Below, in pieces: positions 30,510 through 40,979 of a DNA stretch of 64,000 bases. Position 1 is the stretch's first letter. Every line of letters starts with the position of its first letter. The position numbers were made by a program, and so were the translations under genes. The notes beneath the pieces are model-generated. The model saw nothing but the letters and a program-made list of their open reading frames with translations, was not told the DNA's origin and ran no database searches. Location of the stretch: assembly GCF_902859765.1 (NCBI RefSeq), contig NZ_CADIJV010000001.1:1-64000 (forward strand), in the 5' to 3' direction. This DNA is from Achromobacter pulmonis. GTDB lineage: Bacteria; Pseudomonadota; Gammaproteobacteria; Burkholderiales; Burkholderiaceae_B.

Positions 30510-31952
30510 ATGCCTGTATTGCGCCGCACCAAAATTGTCGCCACCCTGGGGCCCTCGACGTCGACGCCGGAACGCATCGACGCCATGATCAAGGCCGGCC
30601 TGGACGTGGCGCGGCTGAACTTCTCGCATGGCAGCGCCGATGACCACCGCGAGCGTGCCCGGCTGGTGCGCGAGAGCGCCGCGCGGCAGGGCCGCTTCGT
30701 CGCCATCATGGGCGACCTGCAAGGGCCCAAGATCCGCATTGCGCGCTTCACCGAAAAGCTGGTGCAACTGCAGGTGGGTCAGCCGTTCACGCTGTCGCGG
30801 GTGCATCCGAAGGACGCGGGCACCGCCAGCATCGTCGGCATCGACTATCCCGAGCTGGTGACCGACTGCCGCGTCGGCGACGAGCTGTTGCTCGATGACG
30901 GCCGCGTGGTGCTGGTGGTGGACCGGGTCGAGGGTGACGAGGTCCACACCACAGTCACGGTGGGCGGTCCGCTGTCCAACAACAAGGGCATCAACCGGCG
31001 CGGCGGCGGCCTGTCCGCGCCCAGCCTGACCGACAAGGACCGGGTCGACATCAAGCTGGCCGCTGAAATGCAATTGGACTACGTGGCGGTGTCGTTCCCG
31101 CGCTATGGCAGCGACATCGACGAGGCGCGCGCGTTGCTGCGCGCCGCCGGCAGCGAGGCCTGGATCATCGCCAAGATCGAGCGCGCCGAAGCCGTGGCCG
31201 ACGACGAGGCGCTCGATGCGCTGATCCGCGCCAGCGATGGCGTGATGGTGGCGCGCGGCGACCTGGGGGTGGAAGTCGGCGATGCCGAATTGGTGGGCAT
31301 CCAGAAGCGCATCATCCAGCACGCCCGCACCCTCAACAAAGTGGTGATCACCGCGACCCAGATGATGGAATCGATGATCTCCAGTCCGATGCCCACGCGC
31401 GCCGAAGTGTCGGACGTGGCCAACGCGGTGCTGGATTACACCGATGCGGTGATGCTGTCGGCCGAGAGCGCCTCCGGAGCGTATCCGGTGGAAACGGTGC
31501 AGGCCATGGCGCGCGTCTGCCTGGGCGCGGAAAAGCATCCCACCAGCACTCAGTCGCACCACCGGCTGGGCGAGACCTTCTCGCGCTGCGACGAGACCAT
31601 CGCGCTGGCCGCCATGTACGCGGCCAATCACTTCCCGGGCGTCAAGGCCATCATCGCGCTGACCGAAAGCGGCCACACGCCGCTGATCATGTCGCGCATC
31701 CGCTCGGGCGTGCCGATCTACTGCTACAGCCCGCACAGTGTCACGCAGAACCGCGTGACCATGTTCCGCGGCGTGTACACGATTCCGTTCGCGCCGTCGG
31801 ATTATGAGCCGGCCGACCTCAGCAACGCCGCCATCGACGAGCTGAAGAAGCGCAACCTGGTGCAGGCCGGCGACTGGGTCATCCTGACCAAGGGCGATTT
31901 CTACCGCGACAGCGGCGGCACCAATGGCATGAAGATCCTGCTGGTGGATTGA
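30510..31952 (+). CDS. pyk: Pyruvate kinase
   Basis: The 480-aa enzyme makes pyruvate and ATP from phosphoenolpyruvate. It carries KIVATLGPSTSTPE at the start, LNFSHG near residue 36, the active-site MVARGDLGVEVG near residue 247 and ITATQMMESMI near residue 282, all intact. The length is standard. It ends 7 nt from the convergent SpmAB-like gene, with no separate terminator visible. Confidence 0.95.
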   Translation: MPVLRRTKIVATLGPSTSTPERIDAMIKAGLDVARLNFSHGSADDHRERARLVRESAARQGRFVAIMGDLQGPKIRIARFTEKLVQLQVGQPFTLSRVHPKDAGTASIVGIDYPELVTDCRVGDELLLDDGRVVLVVDRVEGDEVHTTVTVGGPLSNNKGINRRGGGLSAPSLTDKDRVDIKLAAEMQLDYVAVSFPRYGSDIDEARALLRAAGSEAWIIAKIERAEAVADDEALDALIRASDGVMVARGDLGVEVGDAELVGIQKRIIQHARTLNKVVITATQMMESMISSPMPTRAEVSDVANAVLDYTDAVMLSAESASGAYPVETVQAMARVCLGAEKHPTSTQSHHRLGETFSRCDETIALAAMYAANHFPGVKAIIALTESGHTPLIMSRIRSGVPIYCYSPHSVTQNRVTMFRGVYTIPFAPSDYEPADLSNAAIDELKKRNLVQAGDWVILTKGDFYRDSGGTNGMKILLVD

Positions 31953-31959
31953 CGGGGCG

Positions 31960-33189
31960 TCAGCCGAAGAACCAGTAGCACACGCCGATGGCCGCCAGCA
32001 CGCCGGCCAGGTCGGCGACCAGCGCGCAACCCACCGCGTGGCGCGCGCGCAGGATGCCGACCGAACCGAAATACACCGCCAGCACGTAAAAGGTGGTTTC
32101 GGTGCTGCCTTGCATCACGGCCGCCAGCAGCGCGGGGAAACTGTCCACGCCAAAATGCGTCATGGTCTCGAGCATCATGGCGCGCGCCGCGCTGCCCGAG
32201 AACGGCTTGACCAGCGCGGTCGGCAGCGCATCGACGAAGCGCGTGTCCCAGCCGGCGTGCGAGGCTGCCCAGCGGATGCCGTCGAGCAGGAAGTCGAGCG
32301 CGCCCGAGGCCCGCAATACCCCGACCGCGCACAGCATCGCCACCAGGTAGGGCAGCAGGCTCTTGGCGATGTCGAAGCCCTCCTTGGCGCCCTCGATGAA
32401 GGCCTCGTAGACCGGCACCTTCTTCCAGGCGCCGGCGATGAGAAACGCCAGCAGGATGCTGAACAGCGCCAGGTTGCCCATCAGCGACGACAGCGCGGCG
32501 ATGGCGCTGGCGGACATGCTGGCCAGCAGCGCCATGAAACCGCCCAGCAGCAGCGCCGCGCCGCCCAGCCACAGCATGACGACGGGATCGAGCAGCCGCA
32601 GGCGCTGGCACGCCGCCACCGCCAGCAAGCCCGCCAGCGTCGACGCGCTGGTGGCCAGCAGGATGGGCAGGAACACCAGCGTCGGATCGGCCGCGCCCTG
32701 CTGCGCGCGGAACATGAACAGCGTCACTGGCAACAGGGTCAGCGACGAGGCGTTGAGCACCAGGAACAGGATCTGGGCGTTGCTGGCGACTTCCGGAGTG
32801 GGATTGAGCGATTGCAATTCGCGCATGGCGCGCAGGCCGATGGGGGTGGCGGCGTTGTCCAGGCCCAGGCCGTTGGCGGCGAAGTTCAGGGTGATCAGGC
32901 CGATCGCGGGGTGATTGCGCGGCACTTCGGGCATCAGGCGGCTGAACAGCGGCCCCAGCAGCCACGCCAGCCGCTCTACCAGCCCGGCGCGTTCGGCGAT
33001 GCGCAGGAAACCCAGCCACAGCGTCAGCGTGCCGAACAGCAGCACCATGACCTCGACCGACACCCGCGCCATGTCGAACAGGCTGGCGACCATGGCGTGG
33101 AACACATCCGGATCGCCGATGGCCAGCCAGCGGTACAGGGCGGCCGCGGCGGCAGTCAGGAAAAAGCCCAGCCAGAGTTTGTTCAGCAT
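31960..33189 (-). CDS. SpmA/SpmB-like fused nucleoside-recognition (Gate) membrane protein
   Basis: The 409-aa inner-membrane protein has about ten hydrophobic segments in two halves. The first resembles SpmA (LNFAANGLGLDNAATPIGL near residue 104) and the second SpmB (IGILR.. and SGSAARAMMLETM near residue 340), joined in one chain. These Gate-domain proteins are named from spore maturation in Bacillus; in a non-spore-former the substrate is unknown. The frame is open far upstream, but ATG 33189 begins the first membrane segment properly (MLNKLWLGFFLTAAAAAL). Confidence 0.82.
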   Translation of the reverse strand: MLNKLWLGFFLTAAAAALYRWLAIGDPDVFHAMVASLFDMARVSVEVMVLLFGTLTLWLGFLRIAERAGLVERLAWLLGPLFSRLMPEVPRNHPAIGLITLNFAANGLGLDNAATPIGLRAMRELQSLNPTPEVASNAQILFLVLNASSLTLLPVTLFMFRAQQGAADPTLVFLPILLATSASTLAGLLAVAACQRLRLLDPVVMLWLGGAALLLGGFMALLASMSASAIAALSSLMGNLALFSILLAFLIAGAWKKVPVYEAFIEGAKEGFDIAKSLLPYLVAMLCAVGVLRASGALDFLLDGIRWAASHAGWDTRFVDALPTALVKPFSGSAARAMMLETMTHFGVDSFPALLAAVMQGSTETTFYVLAVYFGSVGILRARHAVGCALVADLAGVLAAIGVCYWFFG

Positions 33190-33339
33190 GCGGTGTGTAC
33201 CCGTACAGCGATTGGATTGCGCACCAGCGCGGGGAGATCCATTGTCGCAGAGTCGGCGTGCCGCGGTTTGGCCTGGACGGCGCAATTCTGGTACTTTGAT
33301 TCGATACGCCCAGTAGCATCTCGAATATAGGGGGAACAG

Positions 33340-35604
33340 ATGGATTTCAACGCATGGCGCCGGCGCCGCATCTCCGAGCCCGCGTACCGTTGGGCCCGCA
33401 ACGCGATGCCGCCGCTCTCCGCCACCGAGCGCGAGGCCATCGAGGCCGGCGATACCTGGTGGGAGGCCGACCTGTTCACCGGCAACCCGAATTGGCGCAA
33501 GCTGCTGGACCTGCCCGCGGCGACCCTGACGCCCGATGAGCAGCGTTTCATCGACGGCCCGGTGGCGCAACTGTGCGCCATGCTGGACGAATGGGACATC
33601 ACCTGGCATCGGCGCGACCTGCCCGCGGAAGTCTGGGATTTTCTCAAGGCACAGCGTTTTTTCGGCATGATCATCCCCAAGCGCCACGGCGGCCTGGGTT
33701 TCTCGCCCTATGCGCACTCCGAGGTGGTGCGGCGCATCTCCGCCTATTCGATCACCGCCGGCGTCACGGTCATGGTGCCCAACTCGCTCGGGCCGGGCGA
33801 GCTGCTGATGCAGTTCGGCACGCAGGCCCAGCGCGATTACTGGCTGCCGCGCCTGGCCGACGGCCGCGAGGTGCCGTGCTTCGGGCTGACCAGTCCCGAG
33901 GCCGGTTCCGACGCCGCCTCCATGGTGGACACCGGCGTGGTCTGCCGCCAGGTGGTCGATGGCCGCGAGCTGATCGGCGTGCGCCTGAACTGGCACAAGC
34001 GCTACATCACGCTGGGGCCGGTCGCCACCGTGCTGGGGCTGGCGTTCAAGATGTCCGACCCCGACGGCATCCTGGGTGGGGCGCGCGACATCGGCATTTC
34101 GGTGGCGCTGGTGCCGACCGACGCGCCCGGTGTCGAGATCGGCCGCCGCCATCTGCCGGCGATGCAGGTTTTCCAGAACGGCCCCAATCGCGGGCACGAC
34201 GTGTTCGTGCCGCTGGACGCCCTGATCGGCGGGGTCGAGCGCGCCGGCCATGGCTGGCAGATGCTGATGAGCGCGCTGGCCGCCGGGCGCGGTATTTCGC
34301 TGCCGTCGCTGTCGGCGGCGGCATGTGTGATTAGCGCGCATGCCACCGGCATGTATGCGCGGGTGCGCGAACAGTTTGGCCTTCCCGTCGGCAAGTTCGA
34401 GGGCGTGCAGGAAAAGCTGGCCAGCCTGGCGGGCAATGCCTACCTGGTGGAAGCGGCGCGGCGCCTGACCTGCGCGGCGCTGAACCAGGGCGTCAAGCCG
34501 GCCGTGGTGTCGGGCATCATGAAATACCATGCGACCGAGCGCATGCGGGTGTCGGTCAACGATGCCATGGACGTGCACGCGGGGCGCGCCGTGATCGACG
34601 GGCCCAGCAATTACCTCGGCGCGCTGTACCGTGCGGTGCCCATCGCCATCACGGTCGAGGGCGCCAACATCCTGACGCGTAATCTGATCATCTTCGGCCA
34701 GGGCGCGATCCGCGCCCATCCCTACCTGATGCCGGAAATCCTGGCGCTCGGCAATCCCGACGAAGAGCGCGGCATGGAGGTGTTCCATGACGTGTTCTGG
34801 CGCCATCTGCGCCACACCGGCATGAATACCCTGCGCGCCATCGGTCGCGCCTGGACCGGCGGCGTGCTGGCGCCGTCGCCGGTGTCCGGCCCGACCGCCG
34901 GCCATTACCGCCGGCTGGGCCGCTATGCCGCCGGTTTCGCGCTGCTGGCCGACGCCGCGCTGGCGCGGCTGGGCGGCGGCCTCAAGCGCCGCGAGATGCT
35001 GTCGGCGCGGCTGGGCGACATCCTGTCCGAGCTATACCTGCTGTCGGCCGTGCTCAAACGCTGGGAGGACGAGGGGCGCAAGCATGACGACCTGCCGCTG
35101 GTGCATTGGTGCATGGCGCGCGGCTACGCCGAGATCGAAACGCGCATGGACCAGGTGCTGTCCAACCTGCCCGGCCGGCCGCTGGCCTGGGCCTTGCGGG
35201 CCGCGATCCTGCCGCGCCGGTCGGCACGGGGGCCGGATGATGCGCTGACCCGCGAATGCGCGGAACTGCTGCTCAAGCCGTCGCCGACGCATGCGCGGCT
35301 GGCCGCCGACCTCCAGCGTACGTCCGCCGAGACGGGCGCCGGCGATGATCCGCTGGCGCTGCTGACCCGCGCCTTCGCTCTGGTGGACGCGGTGCAGCCG
35401 ATCCGTGACCGGCTGCGCCAGTCGGGCGTGCGCGATTGGCGCGAAGCGCACCGGCATGGCGCCATCACGGCGGCGCAGGCGGCACAGCTGGAAGAGGCCG
35501 AGGCGCTCGTGTCGCGGGTGCTGCAGGTGGATGATTTCGCGCCGGAGGAATTGGCGCCGGACGCGGACCCGCGCCGGGCGCCGGCGGACGCTCAATCGTC
35601 CTGA
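33340..35604 (+). CDS. fadE: Acyl-CoA dehydrogenase, FadE type
   Basis: The 754-aa enzyme does the first step of fatty acid beta-oxidation, forming trans-2-enoyl-CoA with FAD. The dehydrogenase core covers about residues 75-480, with [20 protein letters not shown] and [18 protein letters not shown]-terminal DUF1974-like part (about 490-740) marks the long FadE class. It is slightly shorter than E. coli FadE. An AGGGGGA ribosome site precedes the ATG. It overlaps the 3' end of def on the other strand by 13 nt. Confidence 0.92.
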   Translation: MDFNAWRRRRISEPAYRWARNAMPPLSATEREAIEAGDTWWEADLFTGNPNWRKLLDLPAATLTPDEQRFIDGPVAQLCAMLDEWDITWHRRDLPAEVWDFLKAQRFFGMIIPKRHGGLGFSPYAHSEVVRRISAYSITAGVTVMVPNSLGPGELLMQFGTQAQRDYWLPRLADGREVPCFGLTSPEAGSDAASMVDTGVVCRQVVDGRELIGVRLNWHKRYITLGPVATVLGLAFKMSDPDGILGGARDIGISVALVPTDAPGVEIGRRHLPAMQVFQNGPNRGHDVFVPLDALIGGVERAGHGWQMLMSALAAGRGISLPSLSAAACVISAHATGMYARVREQFGLPVGKFEGVQEKLASLAGNAYLVEAARRLTCAALNQGVKPAVVSGIMKYHATERMRVSVNDAMDVHAGRAVIDGPSNYLGALYRAVPIAITVEGANILTRNLIIFGQGAIRAHPYLMPEILALGNPDEERGMEVFHDVFWRHLRHTGMNTLRAIGRAWTGGVLAPSPVSGPTAGHYRRLGRYAAGFALLADAALARLGGGLKRREMLSARLGDILSELYLLSAVLKRWEDEGRKHDDLPLVHWCMARGYAEIETRMDQVLSNLPGRPLAWALRAAILPRRSARGPDDALTRECAELLLKPSPTHARLAADLQRTSAETGAGDDPLALLTRAFALVDAVQPIRDRLRQSGVRDWREAHRHGAITAAQAAQLEEAEALVSRVLQVDDFAPEELAPDADPRRAPADAQSS

Positions 35605-36125
35605 TTCGGATCCATGCCCGGAAACAGGATTTCGGTGAAGCCGAACTTCGAGAAATCCTGGATCCGGGAGGGGTAGAGGCGGCCGATCAGGTGGTCGCAT
35701 TCGTGCTGCACCACGCGGGCGTGGAAGCCCTCGGCCTCGCGCTCGATGTCGCGGCCGTAGGGGTCCTTGCCCTGGTAGCGGATATGGCGGTAGCGCGGCA
35801 CCAGGCCGCGCAGCCCCGGCACCGACAGGCAGCCTTCCCAGCCGTCTTCCATGTCGTCCGACAGCGGCGTGATGACCGGATTGCACAGGATGGTCTGCGG
35901 CACCGCGGGCGCATCGGGATAGCGCTCGTTGCGGTCGAAGCCGAAGATGACCAGTTGCAGGTCCACGCCGATCTGCGGCGCGGCCAGCCCCACCCCTTGC
36001 GCCGCCGCCATGGTCTCGAACATGTCTTCGATCAGGGCGTGCAGCTCGGGAGTGTCGAAGCGTTCGACCGGCGGCGCCACGCGCAGCAGCCGGGGGTCGC
36101 CCATTTTCAGGATGGTATGGATCAT
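35592..36125 (-). CDS. def: Peptide deformylase
   Basis: The 177-aa metalloenzyme removes the formyl group from nascent protein N-termini. All three motifs are present: GVGLAAPQ (44-51), EGCLS (97-101, Cys metal ligand) and HECDH (141-145, two His ligands and the catalytic Glu). It closes the long minus-strand run that begins at glyQ, 19 nt after gloA. A second def gene may exist elsewhere, usually beside fmt. Confidence 0.95.
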   Translation of the reverse strand: MIHTILKMGDPRLLRVAPPVERFDTPELHALIEDMFETMAAAQGVGLAAPQIGVDLQLVIFGFDRNERYPDAPAVPQTILCNPVITPLSDDMEDGWEGCLSVPGLRGLVPRYRHIRYQGKDPYGRDIEREAEGFHARVVQHECDHLIGRLYPSRIQDFSKFGFTEILFPGMDPNQDD

Positions 36126-36144
36126 GGCGATGGTGGGCGGAGCC

Positions 36145-36540
36145 TCAGTCCACCCGTCCTTTCTTCTGGATGAACTCGATCTTATAGCCGTCCGGATCCT
36201 CGACGAAGGCGATCACGGTGCTGCCGTGCTTCATCGGGCCGGCCTCGCGGGTGACCTTGCCGCCGCGTTCCTTGACCTTGTCACAGGCCTCGTAGGCGTT
36301 GTCGACTTCCAGGGCGATGTGGCCGTAGCCGGTGCCCAGGTCGTACTTGTCGGTGTCCCAGTTGTGGGTCAGCTCGATCACGGCGCCTTCGGATTCTTCC
36401 TGGTAGCCGACGAAGGCCAGCGTGAACTTGCCGTCGGGGTAGTCGTTGCGACGCAGCACGCGCATGCCGAGCACGTTGGTGTAGAAGTCGATGGACTTGT
36501 CGAGGTTGCCGACTCGCAGCATGGTGTGGAGCATACGCAT
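36145..36540 (-). CDS. gloA: Lactoylglutathione lyase (glyoxalase I)
   Basis: The 131-aa enzyme converts the methylglyoxal-glutathione adduct into S-lactoylglutathione. The four metal ligands known from E. coli GloA are at the same positions: His5, Glu56, His74 and Glu122, so it is probably the nickel type. [18 protein letters not shown] is typical. A ribosome site (AGGAA) precedes the start. Confidence 0.96.
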   Translation of the reverse strand: MRMLHTMLRVGNLDKSIDFYTNVLGMRVLRRNDYPDGKFTLAFVGYQEESEGAVIELTHNWDTDKYDLGTGYGHIALEVDNAYEACDKVKERGGKVTREAGPMKHGSTVIAFVEDPDGYKIEFIQKKGRVD

Positions 36541-36579
36541 GGTGAAATTCCTTTAGCGATGAGGGGCGGAGTCACGGAA

Positions 36580-36605
36580 CCGGTTGCCGCGGCGGGCGCA
36601 ACCGG
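36580..36605 (-). other. 8-bp hairpin between the metallopeptidase gene and gloA
   Basis: CCGGTTGC (36580-36587) pairs with GCAACCGG (36598-36605). It lies directly after the metallopeptidase stop codon on the minus strand and has no T-run, so mRNA processing or 3' protection is more likely than termination, leaving gloA and def co-transcribed. Confidence 0.4.
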
Positions 36606-36606
36606 C

Positions 36607-37590
36607 CTAGAACTGAGGAAGCGACGCCGGGTCGTGGCGTCGCAGTACGTTTTTCGCTGCTTCGAAATCCGGCAGGATCTGGCCGACTTCGCGCCAGAAG
36701 TCCTGGCTGTGGTTCATTTCGCGCAGGTGGGCCAGTTCGTGCGCGATGACATAGTCGATGATGGCCGGCGCGAAGTGGATCAGGCGCCAGTTCAGCATGA
36801 TGTTGCCGTCGCTGGTGCACGAACCCCAGCGCGTGGCCGCGGACGACAGGCGCCAGCGGCGGATCTTCAGGCCGCTGATCTGCAGGAAATGCGCCAGCCG
36901 GGCGCCGAACCAGGCACCGGCGCGCTGTTGCAGCCAGGCCTGGGCGGCATCGCGGACGCGACCCTGGTCGGCGTCGGCCGGCAGTGCCAGCCAGAGCGTG
37001 TCGCCGTCAGCCGGCGCTTCGGCGTCGCCGGACAGGCGGGTCTGACGGCTGTCGCCGCCCACGCCGAGCACGATGCGCTTGCCCAGGTAGGGCAGCTCGC
37101 CGCCGGCCTGCCAGCGTGTGTGCGCCATCGCCAACTGCTGCTTGCGGGTATGCCACTCGCGCAGCTTGGCGACGATCCAGCGGGATTTTTCGCGCACCGC
37201 GTCGTCGATCTGCGTCAGCGTGACCCAGTTGGGCGCGGTGACGCGCAGGCCGTCGTCGGTGATGACGAAGCCGATGCTGCGGCGGCGCGAGCGCAGCAGC
37301 ACGAAGCCGATGGGTTGCGGGTCGGTGTCCACCTCGCGCCAGCGCGCGCCGGGCGGCAGCGGATCGGGGCAGGGAGTGGGCACGCGCGCGGCGGCGTTGG
37401 GCGATGGCGTCAGCAGCGGTTCGCCGGCGGGCCCGGGCGCGCCGGCGGCGGCGGGAGGAAACAGCGGCGCGGGGGGCGTGGCCACCGGCGCCTTGCGGGG
37501 CGCGGGAGACGCGGTCAGCGCCGATGCGTCCAGGGACGCATCGGCGTCTTGCACGTCGAACAGGAGTTCGAGCTGGTCAGTGCTGGGCAT
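36607..37590 (-). CDS. YgjP-like zinc metallopeptidase domain protein
   Basis: The 327-aa protein ends with a DUF45/WLM-like metallopeptidase domain. HELAH at 284-288 gives two zinc ligands and the catalytic Glu, and the third His is at 294 in MNHSQDFW. RRSIGFVITDDGLRVTAPNW near residue 108 is the usual start of YgjP proteins. The first ~90 residues are an Ala/Pro-rich, probably disordered extension absent from short homologues. Substrate unknown. It overlaps plsC by 14 nt. Confidence 0.82.
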   Translation of the reverse strand: MPSTDQLELLFDVQDADASLDASALTASPAPRKAPVATPPAPLFPPAAAGAPGPAGEPLLTPSPNAAARVPTPCPDPLPPGARWREVDTDPQPIGFVLLRSRRRSIGFVITDDGLRVTAPNWVTLTQIDDAVREKSRWIVAKLREWHTRKQQLAMAHTRWQAGGELPYLGKRIVLGVGGDSRQTRLSGDAEAPADGDTLWLALPADADQGRVRDAAQAWLQQRAGAWFGARLAHFLQISGLKIRRWRLSSAATRWGSCTSDGNIMLNWRLIHFAPAIIDYVIAHELAHLREMNHSQDFWREVGQILPDFEAAKNVLRRHDPASLPQF

Positions 37591-38305
37591 ACCTTTCTGG
37601 ATTGAGACGCCGCATTTCCCCTTCGATCCAGTCCTGGACTTTCCGGTTCAGTTCCTCGGGGGAGATTCCTTTCGATTCTATCGCGGGACCGATGGACAGC
37701 GTAACCATGCCCGGATGTTTCACGAAGGCGTTGCGGCGCCAGCATTCGCCGGCGTTGTGCGCCACCGGGATGACCACCGCGCCGGTGCGCGAGGCCAGCA
37801 GCGCGCCGCCCATCTTGAAGCGCGCGGTCTTGCCTGGCGGCACGCGGGTGCCTTCGGGAAACAGCAGCGGCCAGCGGCCTTCGTCCAGCCTTGCCTGTCC
37901 CTGCTTGACCACCTGTTCGAAGGCGTCGCGGCCCTTGGCGCGGTCGATGGCGATCATGCGCAGCAGCGCCAGGCCCCAGCCGAAGAACGGCACCAGGTGC
38001 AGTTCCTTCTTGTAGACGAAGCAGACCTCGCGCGGCATGTGGGCCGGGAAGAACAGGGTCTCCCAGGCCGACTGGTGCTTGGACAGCAGCACCGCCGGGC
38101 CGTCGGGCAGATTTTCCCAGCCCTTGACCTGCCAGCGGATGCCGCAGATGACCTTGGCGCCCCAGATCGCCAGGCGCGGCCAGCCCACCGTGAGCTTGTA
38201 GCGCAGGTGCTGCGGCAGCGGCGCCCACAGCACGCAGGCGAACGCGTATGGGATGACCGTGACGGACAGGAACAGGAAGTAGAGGAGCGAGCGCAGCCAG
38301 GCCAT
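37577..38305 (-). CDS. plsC: 1-acyl-sn-glycerol-3-phosphate acyltransferase
   Basis: The 242-aa membrane enzyme acylates lysophosphatidic acid to phosphatidic acid. It has an N-terminal hydrophobic anchor (about residues 5-27), the acyltransferase block I SKHQSAWETLFFP near residue 75 (HX4E form instead of HX4D) and block III FPEGTR near residue 151. The HX4E variant is common in proteobacterial PlsC paralogues. Its ATG shares one base with the gmhB stop, and it overlaps the metallopeptidase gene downstream. Confidence 0.9.
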   Translation of the reverse strand: MAWLRSLLYFLFLSVTVIPYAFACVLWAPLPQHLRYKLTVGWPRLAIWGAKVICGIRWQVKGWENLPDGPAVLLSKHQSAWETLFFPAHMPREVCFVYKKELHLVPFFGWGLALLRMIAIDRAKGRDAFEQVVKQGQARLDEGRWPLLFPEGTRVPPGKTARFKMGGALLASRTGAVVIPVAHNAGECWRRNAFVKHPGMVTLSIGPAIESKGISPEELNRKVQDWIEGEMRRLNPERYAQH

Positions 38306-38844
38306 CAGTTGTCCTGCAGCAGGGCGTCGACCACGGCCGACAGGTCGTCGCAGACCCGGGTGCTCTCGGGCAGGCCACCCTTGGCCAGCGTCTTCCCGCC
38401 ATTGCCGGTCCGCACCAGCCAGGGCGAGCAGCCGGCCGCGGCGGCGGCCTGCAGGTCGCGCAGCGAGTCGCCCACGGCCGGCACGCCGGCCAGCTCGGCA
38501 TCATAGCGGTGGCCGATCTGCTCGAACAGGCCGGGACGCGGCTTGCGGCAGGTGCAGTTGTCGTCCGGGCCGTGCGGGCACATGAAGATGGCATCGACGC
38601 TGCCACCGGCCGCGGCCAGCTCGCGCCGCATCTTGGTGTGGATGGCGGTCAGCGTGTCCATGTCGAACAGGCCGCGGGCCAGGCCCGACTGGTTGGTGGC
38701 GACCACCACCGTCCAGTCCGCCTGGGTCAGGCGGGCGATGGCCTGCAGGCTGCCGGGCAGGGCGATCCATTCGTCGGGATGCTTGACGAAGGCGTCGCTG
38801 TCCTGGTTGATGACGCCGTCGCGGTCGAGGATGATGAGTTTCAC
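38305..38844 (-). CDS. gmhB: D-glycero-beta-D-manno-heptose 1,7-bisphosphate 7-phosphatase
   Basis: The 179-aa HAD phosphatase acts in ADP-heptose synthesis for the LPS core. Motif I is LDRDGVIN with Asp7 and Asp9, and the zinc-binding loop CPHGPDDNCTCRKPRPG sits near residue 90, which separates GmhB from other HAD enzymes. It overlaps glyS by 4 nt. The neighbouring plsC and distant lptD share an envelope theme. Confidence 0.94.
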   Translation of the reverse strand: MKLIILDRDGVINQDSDAFVKHPDEWIALPGSLQAIARLTQADWTVVVATNQSGLARGLFDMDTLTAIHTKMRRELAAAGGSVDAIFMCPHGPDDNCTCRKPRPGLFEQIGHRYDAELAGVPAVGDSLRDLQAAAAAGCSPWLVRTGNGGKTLAKGGLPESTRVCDDLSAVVDALLQDN

Positions 38845-40979
38845 TGTGCCAGCCTGGAAATGTCAGCGACCTGGTTCATCAGGGTGTGCAACTGCCCCAG
38901 CAGCGCCAGCCGGTTGGCGCGCACCGCCGGGTCCTCCGCCATCACCATGACGTCGGCGAAGAAGGCGTCCACCGGTTCGCGCGCCTGGGCCAGGGTGCGC
39001 AGGTTGGCGGCGAAATCGCCGGCGGCCAGTTGCGCCTCGGCTTGCGGGCGCAGCGTGGCGATGGCGGCGGCCAGCGTCTTTTCGGCGGGTTCGACCAGGG
39101 CGTCGGCATTGACCGCGCCGATCTCGCCTTCGGCCTTCTTGAGCAGATTGCCGATGCGCTTGTTGGCGGCGGCCAGGCTGGCGGCCTCGGGCATCTGCGC
39201 GAAGGCGGCGGCGGCGCGCACGCGCGCGGCCACCTGGTGCAGCGGCGGCGTCAGGGCGACGACGGCCTCGACCGCGTTGCGGTCATGTTCGTTGATCAGC
39301 TGGTTGCGGTAGCGCTCATAGATGAAGGCGCGCACCTCGGCCAGCGTCTCGGCGGGGATCTTGCCGGCCGGGAAGGTGGCGGCGGTGGCGGCCAGCAGGC
39401 CGTCCAGCGACAGCGGGCCGTCCTGGTTGAGCTTGAGCCAGCCGCCGGCGGCCAGTTGCTCGAAGGCGCTGATCAGGCCCAGCGCGGCGCGGCGCAGGCC
39501 GAAGGGGTCGCGTTCGCCGGTGGGCGCCAGACCGATCGCCCAGATGCCGACCAGGGTTTCGGCGCGTTCGGCGATGAACAGCGTGGCGGCCGTCAGGTCG
39601 TCCTGCGAGACCGGCGTGTCGTAGCGGTTGCGGTACTGGGTGCGCAGCGCCTGCACGACGCTGTCCGGCTCGCCGTCGCCGGCGGCGTAGTAGGCGCCCA
39701 TGATGCCTTGCAGCTCGGGGAATTCGCCCACCATGTTCGAGCCCAGGTCGGCCTTGGCCAGCAGGGCGGCGCGGTCGGCGGCGGCGACGTCGCCGCCCAG
39801 CTTGCCGGCCACATCGCGGGCGATGGCGCGCACGCGTTCGACGCGTTCGAGCTGGGTGCCCAGCTTGTTGTGGTAGACGATCGAGCCCAGCTGTTCGACG
39901 CGCGCGGCCAGCGGCGTCTTGCGGTCGGTCTCGAAGAAGAACTGGGCGTCGGCCAGGCGCGGACGCACCACGCGCTGGTTGCCTTCGACGATGTTCACCG
40001 GGTTGTCCGTGTGCATGTTGCTCACGATCAGGAAGCGGTGCGTCAGGCGGCCGCTGGCCGGGTCGAACAGCGGGAAGTACTTCTGGTTCAGGCGCATGGT
40101 CAGGATCAGGCATTCCTGCGGCACTTGCAGAAACTGTTCCTCGAACTCGCCCACGTAGACGGTGGGGTGTTCGACCAGGGCGGTGACTTCATCGAGCAGG
40201 GCGGCCACTTCCGGGTCGTCGCCCAGCGTGGCCGACAGGCGGCCGGCGTGCGCCAGCAACTGGCGCTGGATCTCGTCGCGGCGGCCTTCGAACGAGGCCA
40301 CTACGCGGCCCTTCTCGGCCAGGGTGGCGGCGTAGGCGTCGGCATCGGCGATGGCGATGGCGCCGCTGCTCATGTAGCGGTGGCCCAGCGTGTCGCGGCC
40401 GGCATTCAGGCCAAGCGCGGCCACGGGCACGACGTCGGCGCCGAACAGCGCGATCAGGCCGTGCGCCGGGCGCACGAACTTGACGGTGGTGACGCCATCG
40501 GCCAGCTGGTAGCGCATGACCTTGGGGATCGGCAGGCCGTCGATGGCCGCGTCGATGCCTTCCTGCAGGCCGGCGGCCAGCGCGGCGCCGGGGGCGGTGC
40601 CGCGGGCGACCAGGTAATCCTGCTTGCCGTCGGATTCACGTTCCAGGGTGGAAAGGTCGATGTTCTCCAGGCCCTTGGCGGCCAGCTTCTTCTGCAGCGC
40701 CGGGGTGGCCTTGCCGTCTTCGGTCAGGCCGATCTTCACCGGCATCAGCTTTTCGGCGTAGGCCTGGTCGGGCGCCTGGGCCAGCACGGCCGACAGGCGC
40801 ACCGCCAGGCGGCGCGGCGTGGCGTAGGGCTGCACGGTGCAGCCGTCTGCCAGCAGGCCGTGGCGCGCCAGCGTGGCGCGCACGCCTTCGGCGAAAGCCT
40901 GGCCCAGCTTCTGCAGGGCCTTGGGCGGGAGTTCTTCGGTCAGCAGCTCGACCAGCAGGGGGCGGATGTTCGTCGTCAT
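38841..40979 (-). CDS. glyS: Glycyl-tRNA synthetase beta subunit
   Basis: The 712-aa beta subunit of the alpha2beta2 bacterial GlyRS binds tRNA. It starts with PLLVELLTEELPPKALQKL, the family signature, and ends in the helical anticodon-binding-like region with FFADVMVMAEDPAVRANRL. It follows glyQ directly (start one base after the glyQ stop) and overlaps gmhB. Confidence 0.96.
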   Translation of the reverse strand: MTTNIRPLLVELLTEELPPKALQKLGQAFAEGVRATLARHGLLADGCTVQPYATPRRLAVRLSAVLAQAPDQAYAEKLMPVKIGLTEDGKATPALQKKLAAKGLENIDLSTLERESDGKQDYLVARGTAPGAALAAGLQEGIDAAIDGLPIPKVMRYQLADGVTTVKFVRPAHGLIALFGADVVPVAALGLNAGRDTLGHRYMSSGAIAIADADAYAATLAEKGRVVASFEGRRDEIQRQLLAHAGRLSATLGDDPEVAALLDEVTALVEHPTVYVGEFEEQFLQVPQECLILTMRLNQKYFPLFDPASGRLTHRFLIVSNMHTDNPVNIVEGNQRVVRPRLADAQFFFETDRKTPLAARVEQLGSIVYHNKLGTQLERVERVRAIARDVAGKLGGDVAAADRAALLAKADLGSNMVGEFPELQGIMGAYYAAGDGEPDSVVQALRTQYRNRYDTPVSQDDLTAATLFIAERAETLVGIWAIGLAPTGERDPFGLRRAALGLISAFEQLAAGGWLKLNQDGPLSLDGLLAATAATFPAGKIPAETLAEVRAFIYERYRNQLINEHDRNAVEAVVALTPPLHQVAARVRAAAAFAQMPEAASLAAANKRIGNLLKKAEGEIGAVNADALVEPAEKTLAAAIATLRPQAEAQLAAGDFAANLRTLAQAREPVDAFFADVMVMAEDPAVRANRLALLGQLHTLMNQVADISRLAQ

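Noticed and set aside
31960-34905. An N-terminal extension of the SpmAB-like protein to about 980 residues
   Set aside because: The extra part lies antisense to fadE and encodes no domain. The first membrane segment begins right at ATG 33189.
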